A stretch of DNA of 64,000 nt from VGBK01 sp964354255 (lineage in GTDB: Bacteria; Actinomycetota; Acidimicrobiia; Spongiisociales; UBA11373), in assembly GCA_964354255.1 (NCBI GenBank), contig CAYGYX010000004.1, positions 1 through 64,000 on the forward strand. The letters are read 5' to 3'. The first letter of the stretch is position 1, and each line of letters opens with the position of its first letter. Made by a program: the position numbers and the translations under genes. Of this stretch, positions 18,551 through 26,197 are shown one piece after another. A model generated the notes under the pieces. The model saw only the letters and a list, made by a program, of their open reading frames with translations. It did not search any database and had not been told where the DNA came from.

Positions 18551-19219
18551 TCAACCGGCTGCGGCCTTGTGCGGATAGGGGCAGCGGTCGAGGAGCGGGC
18601 AGGTGGGGCATTGCGGGCGACGGGCGATGCACACCTCCCGGCCGAACTGGATGAAGCGCATCGAGATACCGGCCCAGTCCCTCTCCGGGTAGAGCGCCCG
18701 CAGGTCGGCCTCTACCCGGGCCGGGTCGGAGGCGGCACTCAGGCCCAGGCGACGGGCGAGGCGCCCCACGTGCGTGTCGACGGCGATGGCCGGCAGTCGG
18801 AAGGCCTCGGCGAGCACCACGCTGGCCGTCTTGCGCCCCACGCCGTGCAGAGTCGTCAGGGCCGCCAGGTCGGCGGGCACCTCGCCGCCGAACCGGGCCG
18901 CCAGGTCGGCGCTCAGGGCGATGACGGCTCGGGTCTTCTGGCGGTAGTAGCCGGTCGGGTACACCACCGCCTCCACCTCCTCCGGGTCGGCCGCCGCCAG
19001 ATCCTCCGGCGCCGGCCAGCGGGAGAAGAGGATGGGGGTGACCCTGTTCACGTTGGCGTCGGTGGTTTGGGCGCTCAGCACCGTCGCCACTAGCAATTGC
19101 CAGGGATCCCGGTAACGCAGGGCGGTCGCCGCCTCCGGGTAACGCTTCTTGAGACGGCCGAGGATGGCGCGAGCACGCCGCCGCACCTCTTCCGCCGGCG
19201 GGGCAGTCGGCGCAGGCAC
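18551..19219 (-). CDS. nth: endonuclease III
   Basis: 222 aa. Base-excision glycosylase/AP lyase for oxidised pyrimidines. The helix-hairpin-helix LTTLHGVGRKTASVVLAEAF carries the catalytic Lys, and the catalytic Asp is in AIAVDTHVGRLARRLGL. The 4Fe-4S cluster cysteines are at CIARRPQCPTCPLLDRC. The GTG at 19219 is fixed by TACGAT 6 nt upstream; the open frame beyond it overlaps the divergent ATPase gene. Confidence 0.96.
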   Translation of the reverse strand: MPAPTAPPAEEVRRRARAILGRLKKRYPEAATALRYRDPWQLLVATVLSAQTTDANVNRVTPILFSRWPAPEDLAAADPEEVEAVVYPTGYYRQKTRAVIALSADLAARFGGEVPADLAALTTLHGVGRKTASVVLAEAFRLPAIAVDTHVGRLARRLGLSAASDPARVEADLRALYPERDWAGISMRFIQFGREVCIARRPQCPTCPLLDRCPYPHKAAAG

Positions 19220-19225
19220 GGCCGG

Positions 19226-19231
19226 ATCGTA
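19226..19231 (-). promoter_or_regulatory. TACGAT -10 element of leaderless nth
   Basis: TANNNT hexamer with a 6-nt gap to nth GTG 19219. A second TACGAT on the plus strand at 19267-19272 may serve the divergent ATPase gene. Confidence 0.5.
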
Positions 19232-19300
19232 ACGGCTGTGCCTCCCGCTCCCGAGCCCGGTGCCGCTACGATCTCGGCCGCCGCCATCATTCCTGCCGCC

Positions 19301-22024
19301 ATGACAGACTCCCCCGACACGGCCCCGGTCGCCTGGCACCTGCTCTCCGTCGCCGAAACGGCGCGCCGCCTGGGGACCGATCCGGCGGAGGGCCTCACCC
19401 CGGAGGAAGTCCCCGGACGCCTCGAGCGCCACGGGCCCAACGAACTCCAGGGCTCGGCCGGCCGGTCCCCTCTGGGCATCCTCTTCGACCAGGTCCGGGC
19501 CACCATGGTCCTGGTCCTGCTGGCGGCGGCCGGCCTCGCCGCCGCCCTCGGCGACGTCAAGACCACCGTTGCCATCGGGGCCATCGTCGTGCTCTTCGTC
19601 CTCCTGGGCACCTTCCAGGAGCACAAGGCCGAGAAGGCCATCGCGGCCCTGAAACGCCTGGCCGTCCCCGAGGTCACCGTGGTGCGCGCCGGGCTACCCG
19701 AGAGCATCCCCGCCCGCCATCTGGTACCCGGCGACGTGGTCTTGCTGGAGGCCGGGGACCTGGTGCCCGCCGACCTCCGCCTGGTCGAGACCGCCGGCCT
19801 CCGCATCCAGGAGGCCGCCCTCACCGGGGAGTCGGAGCCGATAACCAAGCAGACGGAGGCCCTCGACGGGGCGGGCTTGCCGCTTGGGGATCGCCGCAAC
19901 CTCGCCTTCATGGGCACCGTCGTCACCCAGGGCCGCGGCACCGCCCTCGTGGTGGCCACCGGAATGGGCACCGAGCTGGGCAAGATCGCCGGCCTGCTCC
20001 AGCAGACGGGAGAGGGCCCCACTCCGCTGCAGCGCCGCCTGGACCGGGTGGGCAAGTACCTGGCCCTGGCCGGCTTCGGCGTGGCCGCCCTCGTCCTCGT
20101 GCTGGGCCTGTGGCGGGGCGACGACCTGCGCCACTTGCTCCTGACCGCGGTCTCGGTGGCGGTGGCCATCATCCCCGAGGGCCTCCCCGCTGTGGTCACC
20201 ATCACCCTGGCCCTGGGGGCGCAGCGCATGCTGGCCCGGTCCGCCCTCATCCGCCGCCTGCCCGCCGTGGAGACCCTGGGGTCGGTCACCATCATCTGCT
20301 CCGACAAGACCGGCACCCTCACCGAGAACCGGATGACGGTCGTGGTGCTTGACGTCGCCGACCACGAACTGGACCTCACCGAGGACGTGGGCCGGGACGG
20401 GTCGGTGCGGGCCCGCCGCAACCCGGGCTCCCCGGCCACCTCCGCCCTGTCGCTCGCCGCCGTGGGCGGCGCCCTGTGCAACGACGCCCGCCTGGTGGAT
20501 CGAGAGGGCGGCACCCATCACACCGTCGGCGACCCGACGGAGGGCGCCCTGGTGGCGGCGGCCGCTGCCATGGGCTACTGGAAGACCCACCTGGACGAGT
20601 CCCTGCCCCGCCAGGCCGAGGTGCCCTTCGACTCCGACCGCAAGCGCATGACCACCGTCCACCTCCTGGGCGACCACGACCCTGCCCTGCTCCCCGGCCT
20701 CGAGCCGGGCAGCCACCAGAGCGTCGCCTTCACCAAGGGCGCCGCCGAGGGTTTGCTGGCGCTGTCGAGCCGCATCTGGGTGGAGGGCGCCGCCCAACCC
20801 ATCGACGACGCCTGGCGCATCCGCATCGCGGCCGCCGAGGAGCGTCTGGCCCGGCGCGGCATGCGAGTGCTGGGCATCGCCTTTCGCTTGCTTCCCTCCG
20901 CGCCCTCCGCGCCCGACGAGTCCCTGGAAACGGATCTCACCTTCGTGGGCCTCTTCGGCATGATCGACCCACCGCGCGCTGAGGTGGCCGACGCGGTGGC
21001 TACCTGCCGCGCCGCCGGAATCCAGCCCGCCATGATCACGGGGGATCACCCGCTCACTGCTCTCGAGATCGCCCGCCAGCTGGGCATCGCCGCCGGCAAC
21101 CACGCTCTCACCGGAACCGACGTCGAGCGCCTCTCCCCGGAGGAGCTGCGCCGGGCGGTGGCCGACACCCGCGTCTTCGCCCGGGTGTCTCCCGAGCACA
21201 AGCTTCGCATCGTCGAGGCGCTGCAGCGCGAGGGCCACATCGTGGCGATGACCGGCGACGGGGTTAACGACGCCCCGGCGCTGCGCCGGGCCGATATCGG
21301 CGTCGCCATGGGGATCACCGGCACCGATGTCGCCAAAGAGGCCGCCGACATGGTGCTCCTCGACGACAACTTCGCCACCATCGTGAGCGCGGTCCGCGAA
21401 GGCCGCACCGTCTATGACAACATCCGCAAGTTCGTCCGCTTCTCGGTGGCGGGCAATGTCGGGAAGGTCCTGGTGATGCTCCTCGCCCCCTTCCTCGGCA
21501 CCGCCGTCCCCCTCCTGCCCCTGCAGCTGCTCTGGCTCAACCTGCTGACGGACGGCCTGCTGGGCCTGGGGCTGGGCCTGGAGCCGCCCGAGCCCGCGGT
21601 CATGCAGCGGCCCCCCCAGTCCCCGGCCGAAGGCATCTTCCCCCGGCCCGCCGGGCTGCAGGTGGTCCTCATCGGCTTGCTGATCGGCGGGCTGGCACTA
21701 AGCCTGGGCACCTGGGCTTTCTACGCCGACCGCGGCACCTGGCAGACTCTGGTCTTCACTTCCCTCGCCTTCGCCCAGGTAGCCGAGGCGCTGGCGCTGC
21801 GCTCCCGCACAGGGCCCCGCCGCGCAGGCGGTCTGAGGGGCTTCCGCCTCGTCGCGGCCATGGCGGTTCTCGTCGTTGCGCTGCAACTTGCCGTCATCTT
21901 CACCCCGGGACTCAACGGGTTCTTCGGAGTCCGGGCCCTGGGCCCCATGGATCTCGCCCTGGCCGCGGCCGCCGGAGCACTCGTCTTCGCCGTGCTCGAG
22001 GCGGTCAAGTCCGCCCGCCGGTGA
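19301..22024 (+). CDS. P-type cation-transporting ATPase, PII (Ca2+-type)
   Basis: 907 aa from ATG 19301. A cation_ATPase_N domain is at about 5-80, and the actuator loop TGES is near 175. The M4 motif PEGLPAVVTITLALG is typical of PII Ca2+/Na+ pumps. The phosphorylation site DKTGTLTENRM has D at about 335. MITGDHPLTA and the hinge GDGVNDAPALRRADIGVAMG (about 652) follow, then six C-terminal helices. Probably exports Ca2+ or another cation; specificity needs experiment. The start is chosen by family length, and the open frame to 19097 overlaps nth. Confidence 0.93.
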   Translation: MTDSPDTAPVAWHLLSVAETARRLGTDPAEGLTPEEVPGRLERHGPNELQGSAGRSPLGILFDQVRATMVLVLLAAAGLAAALGDVKTTVAIGAIVVLFVLLGTFQEHKAEKAIAALKRLAVPEVTVVRAGLPESIPARHLVPGDVVLLEAGDLVPADLRLVETAGLRIQEAALTGESEPITKQTEALDGAGLPLGDRRNLAFMGTVVTQGRGTALVVATGMGTELGKIAGLLQQTGEGPTPLQRRLDRVGKYLALAGFGVAALVLVLGLWRGDDLRHLLLTAVSVAVAIIPEGLPAVVTITLALGAQRMLARSALIRRLPAVETLGSVTIICSDKTGTLTENRMTVVVLDVADHELDLTEDVGRDGSVRARRNPGSPATSALSLAAVGGALCNDARLVDREGGTHHTVGDPTEGALVAAAAAMGYWKTHLDESLPRQAEVPFDSDRKRMTTVHLLGDHDPALLPGLEPGSHQSVAFTKGAAEGLLALSSRIWVEGAAQPIDDAWRIRIAAAEERLARRGMRVLGIAFRLLPSAPSAPDESLETDLTFVGLFGMIDPPRAEVADAVATCRAAGIQPAMITGDHPLTALEIARQLGIAAGNHALTGTDVERLSPEELRRAVADTRVFARVSPEHKLRIVEALQREGHIVAMTGDGVNDAPALRRADIGVAMGITGTDVAKEAADMVLLDDNFATIVSAVREGRTVYDNIRKFVRFSVAGNVGKVLVMLLAPFLGTAVPLLPLQLLWLNLLTDGLLGLGLGLEPPEPAVMQRPPQSPAEGIFPRPAGLQVVLIGLLIGGLALSLGTWAFYADRGTWQTLVFTSLAFAQVAEALALRSRTGPRRAGGLRGFRLVAAMAVLVVALQLAVIFTPGLNGFFGVRALGPMDLALAAAAGALVFAVLEAVKSARR

Positions 22025-22104
22025 TCGCGGCACGACGTCGGGTGTCGCGGCCCACCCTCCCCTCTGCCTTCCTCTAGGGTGAGCGCCGGCGACCGAGGAG
22101 GGGC

Positions 22105-22686
22105 TTGGGCGACACCGGGACGAGCCTGCTGCGCCGGGCGATCGTCGAGCGCGGGCGGGTCGAGGGAACCCTCCTCAAGGTCGATGACTTCCTGAACCAC
22201 CGGGTCGACCCCGACCTGATCGTCGCGGTGGGGGACTCCCTGGCCGAACGCTTCGCCACCGCCACCCCCGACCTCGTGCTCACCGCCGAGGCCAGCGGCA
22301 TCGCCCCGGCCCTCACCTGCGCCCAGCGCCTGCGGCTCCCCATGGTGTTCGCCAAGAAGTACCTCGGCCCCGGAGGACGGGACGTCTACTTCCGTGAGGT
22401 CTTCTCCCCCACGCGCGGGATGGAGTACCGGGTGGAGGTCTTCCGCCGGGCCCTCTCTCCCGGCCTCCGGGTCCTCATCATCGATGACTTCCTCGCCGGG
22501 GGCCGCACCGCCGAGGCCCTCGGAGAAATCGCCGAGGAGGCCGCCTGCCCGGTCGTCGGCTTGGGCTTCGCCATCGAGAAGACCTTCCAGGACGGGAGGC
22601 GGCGCCTCGACGCCCACGGCTGGCGGGTGGAAGCCCTGGCCCGGGTCGCCTCGCTAGACGGCGGCCGCATCCTGTTCGCCGACTGA
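22105..22686 (+). CDS. xpt: xanthine phosphoribosyltransferase-like protein
   Basis: 193 aa. Matches Xpt: an N-terminal LLKVDDFLNHRVDPDLI segment, a hood, and the PRPP-binding loop VLIIDDFLAGGRTAEAL at about residues 125-141. Converts xanthine and PRPP to XMP (purine salvage). The TTG start follows GAGGAGGGG with tight spacing, so the exact start is uncertain. TAGGGT at 22075-22080 is a possible -10. Overlaps the opposite-strand membrane protein gene by 33 nt at the 3' end. Confidence 0.85.
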   Translation: MGDTGTSLLRRAIVERGRVEGTLLKVDDFLNHRVDPDLIVAVGDSLAERFATATPDLVLTAEASGIAPALTCAQRLRLPMVFAKKYLGPGGRDVYFREVFSPTRGMEYRVEVFRRALSPGLRVLIIDDFLAGGRTAEALGEIAEEAACPVVGLGFAIEKTFQDGRRRLDAHGWRVEALARVASLDGGRILFAD

Positions 22687-23184
22687 GGGCGTGTCGCCGG
22701 GGCTGCGTTTCCCCTCGCCCCGCCAGGCAGCCACCAGGTCCCACAGCGCTCCGACTGCCGCCACGCCTGTGCCGGTCACCAGGACCCAGAAGCCCAGGCC
22801 GGCCGCCGCACCCGGGCCCCCCGCCACGGCTTGCTCCAGAGCAGCGGCCACGACCGCGGCATCGTCCCCGGCTCCCTGCCAGGCCAGCAGCCCTCCGGCC
22901 ACCGCCCCCACCGCCAGCAGCAGGCCGGCGACCGAGCCGACCCGGTCGGGCAGCCCGGAGCCCGGCCGAAAGGACGCCGCCACCATCCCGGCCGCGAGCA
23001 AGGCGGCCGCCGGCCGCCCCCACCTTCCCAGTTCCTGCCAGATGCTCGGGACGCTCCCCCCGGTGACGGCCCGAAAGGCGGCGCCGTCCAGCGCGAGGTG
23101 CTTCAGGTACAGGGCTCCCGTGGCCACCAGCGTCCCCACCAGCACCGCGAGGCGTCCCGGCCTCATCTGTTGCTCCCGGCTCAC
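22654..23184 (-). CDS. membrane protein, unknown
   Basis: 176 aa from GTG 23184 (ATG 23166 has GGGAG upstream and is the alternative). About four hydrophobic segments: LAVLVGTLVATGALYL, PAAALLAAGMVAASF, VAGLLLAVGAVAGGLLA and LGFWVLVTGTGVAAVGALW. A short charged C-terminal tail follows. TAGCCT lies 8 nt before the GTG. No family recognised; overlaps the xpt 3' end. Confidence 0.65.
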   Translation of the reverse strand: MSREQQMRPGRLAVLVGTLVATGALYLKHLALDGAAFRAVTGGSVPSIWQELGRWGRPAAALLAAGMVAASFRPGSGLPDRVGSVAGLLLAVGAVAGGLLAWQGAGDDAAVVAAALEQAVAGGPGAAAGLGFWVLVTGTGVAAVGALWDLVAAWRGEGKRSPGDTPSVGEQDAAAV

Positions 23185-23192
23185 TGCCCTCC

Positions 23193-23198
23193 AGGCTA
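23193..23198 (-). promoter_or_regulatory. TAGCCT -10 element of 22654-23184 gene
   Basis: TANNNT hexamer with an 8-nt gap to GTG 23184. GGAGGG lies within that gap, so leaderless and leadered readings are both possible. Confidence 0.35.
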
Positions 23199-23235
23199 TC
23201 GACCCGGGGGGTAGGGCGGCCACCGATCGGGCGGC

Positions 23236-23241
23236 TAACCT
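23236..23241 (+). promoter_or_regulatory. TAACCT -10 candidate for membrane protein gene at 23268
   Basis: TAACCT 26 nt upstream of the GTG. It implies a short leader rather than a leaderless start. Confidence 0.35.
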
Positions 23242-23267
23242 CGCCTTTCCGGCGACCCTTCAGCACG

Positions 23268-24086
23268 GTGACTCGCACGCCCAACCCCCGCCCCCTCTAC
23301 CCACCGACCCGGCTGGCCTTCCACGCCTCCCGGATCGTGATCGATGTCGGGGTCCTGCTGGTGCTCGGGTCGATGAGCCTGCCCTTCGTCTCCGCCGAGA
23401 GCTTCGCGCAGCGGGCGGTGGCGGCCGACGCCCTCCCCGCCCTCCTCCTCTTCCTGCCCGTCTTCGTCATCACCCTGCTACCCGACCAGACCCGGCCCGT
23501 CCCCGCCGCGCTCGGCTGGCCGTCTCTTCTCCTGGCGGCGACCGCCCTCCCCTATGCCGTGGTCAAGTACCTGGACGCCTCCACCCTGGCCGGCACACTG
23601 GACGGCAGTGTGGGCATGGGAGCGCGCATCCTGGTCCTCGGCGCCTTCGTCACCCTGGCCGGCATCGTCCTGGGACTCATCCGCGGCCTCCTCCACCTGC
23701 CGGCGGCGGGCACGTACCCGGCTCACCCCGAGCCGCCCCCGATCGAGGCAGCGGGCCCGCCCGGCCGCTGGGTCGCGCCGACCCCGGCGCCCGCCCGCCC
23801 GACGGCCAGGGCTTCGCCACCAGCCCCCCGCCCAGCGTCCCCTCGGCGCGGCACGGCGGTCATCCCCCGCCAGGGCGCCGACTCGCCCCGGCCCCGCCCC
23901 GCGTCCGCTCCGGCCACAGCCGACCCACCGCCCCGGGCGGTGCCGCGCCGGCCGGCCGGCCCCCCGCACCCGGCCGGGCCACCACCGCAGCCCCGTCCCT
24001 CCGACCCCGACACGGAGCCGACCCTCCCGGGGGTCAAGAGGGTCCGCAACTGGTGGCCGGACGACCTCGAAGACCTCTTCTCCTGA
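23268..24086 (+). CDS. membrane protein with long proline-rich tail (paralogue 1)
   Basis: 272 aa. Residues 1-150 hold about four transmembrane segments. Residues 150-250 are a Pro/Ala/Arg-rich low-complexity tail, ending in a distinctive acidic/aromatic patch NWWPDDLEDLF at the C-terminus. The membrane domain is similar to the next gene: SRIVI at the start, LLP-D loops, and a shared AVVKYLDA / AVAKVIDA ... VGMGAR / VGAGTW segment. No known family recognised. The conserved tip after a disordered linker suggests a docking peptide (inference). Confidence 0.7.
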   Translation: MTRTPNPRPLYPPTRLAFHASRIVIDVGVLLVLGSMSLPFVSAESFAQRAVAADALPALLLFLPVFVITLLPDQTRPVPAALGWPSLLLAATALPYAVVKYLDASTLAGTLDGSVGMGARILVLGAFVTLAGIVLGLIRGLLHLPAAGTYPAHPEPPPIEAAGPPGRWVAPTPAPARPTARASPPAPRPASPRRGTAVIPRQGADSPRPRPASAPATADPPPRAVPRRPAGPPHPAGPPPQPRPSDPDTEPTLPGVKRVRNWWPDDLEDLFS

Positions 24087-24089
24087 GCC

Positions 24090-24473
24090 GTGCACCGTTC
24101 GCGCATCGTGATCCTCGCCGGTGTGGTGCTCGCCGGCTTGGCCCTTCTCCTGCCGCAGGCCCGGTTCCCCACCCTCGGCTTCGTCGACGGCTTCGCCGCC
24201 GACACCTGGCCGGTCATGCTGCCCCTCGCCCCGGTGGCCCTCCTGGCCGTCGTCGGCGACCGCGCCGAGGGCCACCGCCCCCCGGTGGCGGCGGCGGGCC
24301 TGCTCCTCTCCTGCGCCGCCCTGGTGTTCGCGGTAGCCAAAGTCATCGACGCCGTCCTGGCGGTGCGCCCGATGGAAGGAGCGGCGGTGGGAGCGGGGAC
24401 CTGGGTGGTGGCCGCCGGCGCCGCCCTGGCGGTGCTGGGCAGCCTGCTCGCCTTCAGCCGGAGGATCGGCTGA
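24090..24473 (+). CDS. small four-helix membrane protein (paralogue 2)
   Basis: 127 aa, GTG start 3 nt after the previous stop. Four hydrophobic segments matching the membrane half of the preceding protein: SRIVILAGVVLAGLALLLP, VMLPLAPVALLAVVGDR, and AAGLLLSCAALVFAVAKVIDA followed by GAAVGAGTWVVAAGAALAVLG. It lacks the proline-rich tail. Probably a tandem duplication with divergence. Its TGA overlaps the TCA (stop) of the convergent gene. Confidence 0.7.
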   Translation: MHRSRIVILAGVVLAGLALLLPQARFPTLGFVDGFAADTWPVMLPLAPVALLAVVGDRAEGHRPPVAAAGLLLSCAALVFAVAKVIDAVLAVRPMEGAAVGAGTWVVAAGAALAVLGSLLAFSRRIG

Positions 24474-24926
24474 TCACCCGGCCGGGACGGCGAAGACCAC
24501 GGTGAGGGCCACCCCTACCCCCAGGTAGGCGAACCCGGCCACCACCTGCCAGAAGGCAGTGTGATTGGGCTCGGCACTGAGCCGGCGGCGTCGTCGTCCC
24601 ACGGGATCACGCTCCCACGGCGGCCTCCCCCGGGCCGGGGCGCCGTCCCCCGCCGGTTCCCCGCGGCGGCTGCCCCTACCGGCGAACGCCTCCCCGACCC
24701 CACCGACCGGGTTCCCGTACCCACTCCCCCGCACCCCGCCCACCAGCAACAGCAGGGCGCCCAGGGCGCTGTAGGTGTAGCCGACGGCGTCGGTGATCCG
24801 GGCCGAGGTCGCCAGCCAGACCACCCCACCGATCAGGCCGCCGGCCCCCAGCCCGAGGGCGAAGGCGGCCAGGTAGCCGGGAAAACGCTCCCGGAGGGGA
24901 CTCACCGCCGGCGGCGTGGCGTCCAT
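24474..24926 (-). CDS. membrane protein, unknown
   Basis: 150 aa. Two N-terminal hydrophobic segments (YLAAFALGLGAGGLIGGVVWLA and YTYSALGALLLLVGGV), a Gly/Arg/Pro-rich cytoplasmic-type loop (about 70-115), and a C-terminal helix (VVAGFAYLGVGVALTVVFAV). Leaderless-type start with TACCCT then 6 nt then ATG. No family recognised. Confidence 0.65.
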   Translation of the reverse strand: MDATPPAVSPLRERFPGYLAAFALGLGAGGLIGGVVWLATSARITDAVGYTYSALGALLLLVGGVRGSGYGNPVGGVGEAFAGRGSRRGEPAGDGAPARGRPPWERDPVGRRRRRLSAEPNHTAFWQVVAGFAYLGVGVALTVVFAVPAG

Positions 24927-24932
24927 CGGGCC

Positions 24933-24938
24933 AGGGTA
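24933..24938 (-). promoter_or_regulatory. TACCCT -10 element of leaderless 24926 gene
   Basis: TANNNT hexamer with a 6-nt gap to the ATG at 24926. Confidence 0.5.
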
Positions 24939-24973
24939 ACGGGGGGCCGGCGAGCCGGAGGGAGCGCCCGCCC

Positions 24974-24979
24974 TAAGCT
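24974..24979 (+). promoter_or_regulatory. TAAGCT -10 element before EamA transporter
   Basis: TANNNT hexamer with a 9-nt gap to ATG 24989 and no Shine-Dalgarno sequence. Divergent from the TACCCT element of the neighbour. Confidence 0.4.
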
Positions 24980-24988
24980 CGGCGGTCG

Positions 24989-25864
24989 ATGCACCGCCCC
25001 CGGGTCGCTTACCTGGCTCTCGCCTTCGCCGCCCTGCTGTTCGGCTCCACCTTCGTCATCATCAAAGAGGCGATCGCCAGCCTGCCCCCGCTCGCCTTCG
25101 TGGGCTGGAGGTTCCTGCTGGGGGGGGTGGTGCTGACCGCTCTCGCGCCGCCCCTGGGCCGGGCGGTGTGGCACGACGGGGTGATCGCCGGGGTATGGCT
25201 CTTCGCCGGGTATGCCCTGCAGACGGTGGGCCTCGCCCACACCTCGGCCTCCAACTCGGGGCTGATCACCGGCCTCTACGTCGTCCTCACCCCGCTGGTG
25301 GCCGCGGCCGTCGCCCGCCGCGTCCCCGGGCTGCTCGTCTCCGGTGGGGCCCTGCTCGCCTTCGCCGGCCTCGCCCTCCTCACCCTGAACGACGGACTCA
25401 GCCTGCAGCGCGGTGACCTGCTCACCGTGGGGTGTGCCCTGTCTTATGCCGTCCACATCGTCTACCTGTCCCGGGTAGCCGCCCGCCACCGGGTCGTCCC
25501 TTTCACCGCCGTGCAGCTGCTGGTCACCGCCGCCGGGGGGCTGGCGGCTTCCGCCCTGTTCGAGGGACTGCCCCTCCCCCCCGCCGAGGCCTGGCCGGCT
25601 CTGCTCATGACCGGCCTGGCGGTCAGCGCCGGCGCCTTCCTCCTCCAGGTGTGGGCCCAGACGGTGATCGGCCCGTCGCGGACCGCCATCATCCTCGCCC
25701 TGGAACCGGCCTTCGCCGCGGCGGCGGCTGCCGTCGCGCTGGGCGAGCGCCTCTCCGGACGCGGCTGGGCCGGGGCAGCCCTGATCCTGGCCGGCATCTA
25801 CCTGGCCCTGGCCGGGGAAGAGGAGCCGCTACCCACCGCCGAGGCGCTCACCCCCGCCCATTGA
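24989..25864 (+). CDS. EamA/DMT-family transporter
   Basis: 291 aa, ten predicted helices in two EamA repeats. The first repeat has FGSTFVIIKEAIASLPPLAFVGWRFLLGG and NSGLITGLYVVLTPL. The second has GPSRTAIILALEPAFAAAAAAVALGERLSGRGWAGAALILAG, the diagnostic EamA end. Likely exports a small metabolite; substrate unknown. The 3' end overlaps the convergent small membrane protein gene by 36 nt. Confidence 0.92.
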   Translation: MHRPRVAYLALAFAALLFGSTFVIIKEAIASLPPLAFVGWRFLLGGVVLTALAPPLGRAVWHDGVIAGVWLFAGYALQTVGLAHTSASNSGLITGLYVVLTPLVAAAVARRVPGLLVSGGALLAFAGLALLTLNDGLSLQRGDLLTVGCALSYAVHIVYLSRVAARHRVVPFTAVQLLVTAAGGLAASALFEGLPLPPAEAWPALLMTGLAVSAGAFLLQVWAQTVIGPSRTAIILALEPAFAAAAAAVALGERLSGRGWAGAALILAGIYLALAGEEEPLPTAEALTPAH

Positions 25865-26122
25865 GGAACGCCGGTCTTCGAGCACCCGGCGGCCGTAGAG
25901 GGCGAGGCGCAGCAGCATCAGCAGCAGGAAGAGGAGCACCACCAGGGCGGCCAGCAGCTCCGGCCCCTCGAAATAGGCCGCCCGGCAGGAGGCGAGACCC
26001 CCATCACACAACCCCCAGCCGTCGCCGCCGCCCGCGAGGTCGAGCAGGACCAGCATGGGCACCAGCGCCACCCCCACCATGGCGGCGATGATCAACCCAA
26101 TGGTCACGCGGATGACGGTCAC
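25829..26122 (-). CDS. small two-helix membrane protein, unknown
   Basis: 97 aa. Helix 1 (VTIGLIIAAMVGVALVPMLVLLDL) and helix 2 (ELLAALVVLLFLLLMLLRLAL) flank a loop with two cysteines (GLCDGGLASC) that would face outside and could form a disulphide. The cytoplasmic tail is basic. Leaderless start: TAACCT, 6 nt, GTG. It is back to back with thyX, which uses the same hexamer. Confidence 0.65.
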   Translation of the reverse strand: MTVIRVTIGLIIAAMVGVALVPMLVLLDLAGGGDGWGLCDGGLASCRAAYFEGPELLAALVVLLFLLLMLLRLALYGRRVLEDRRSSMGGGERLGGG

Positions 26123-26128
26123 CCGCCG

Positions 26129-26134
26129 AGGTTA
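26129..26134 (-). promoter_or_regulatory. TAACCT -10 element of leaderless 26122 gene
   Basis: TAACCT with a 6-nt gap to GTG 26122. Confidence 0.55.
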
Positions 26135-26185
26135 CCCCCCTTCCCCACACCGGCGACGCCCCTGGCGAGGCGAATGACAGGCCTG

Positions 26186-26191
26186 TAACCT
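26186..26191 (+). promoter_or_regulatory. TAACCT -10 element of leaderless thyX
   Basis: TAACCT with a 6-nt gap (CGGCTC) to ATG 26198. No Shine-Dalgarno sequence. Confidence 0.6.
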
Positions 26192-26197
26192 CGGCTC

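Noticed and set aside
22075..22080. TAGGGT as leaderless promoter of xpt
   Set aside because: No start codon lies 5-9 nt downstream; a GAGGAGGGG ribosome-binding site is present, so it is at most a normal -10 with a short leader.
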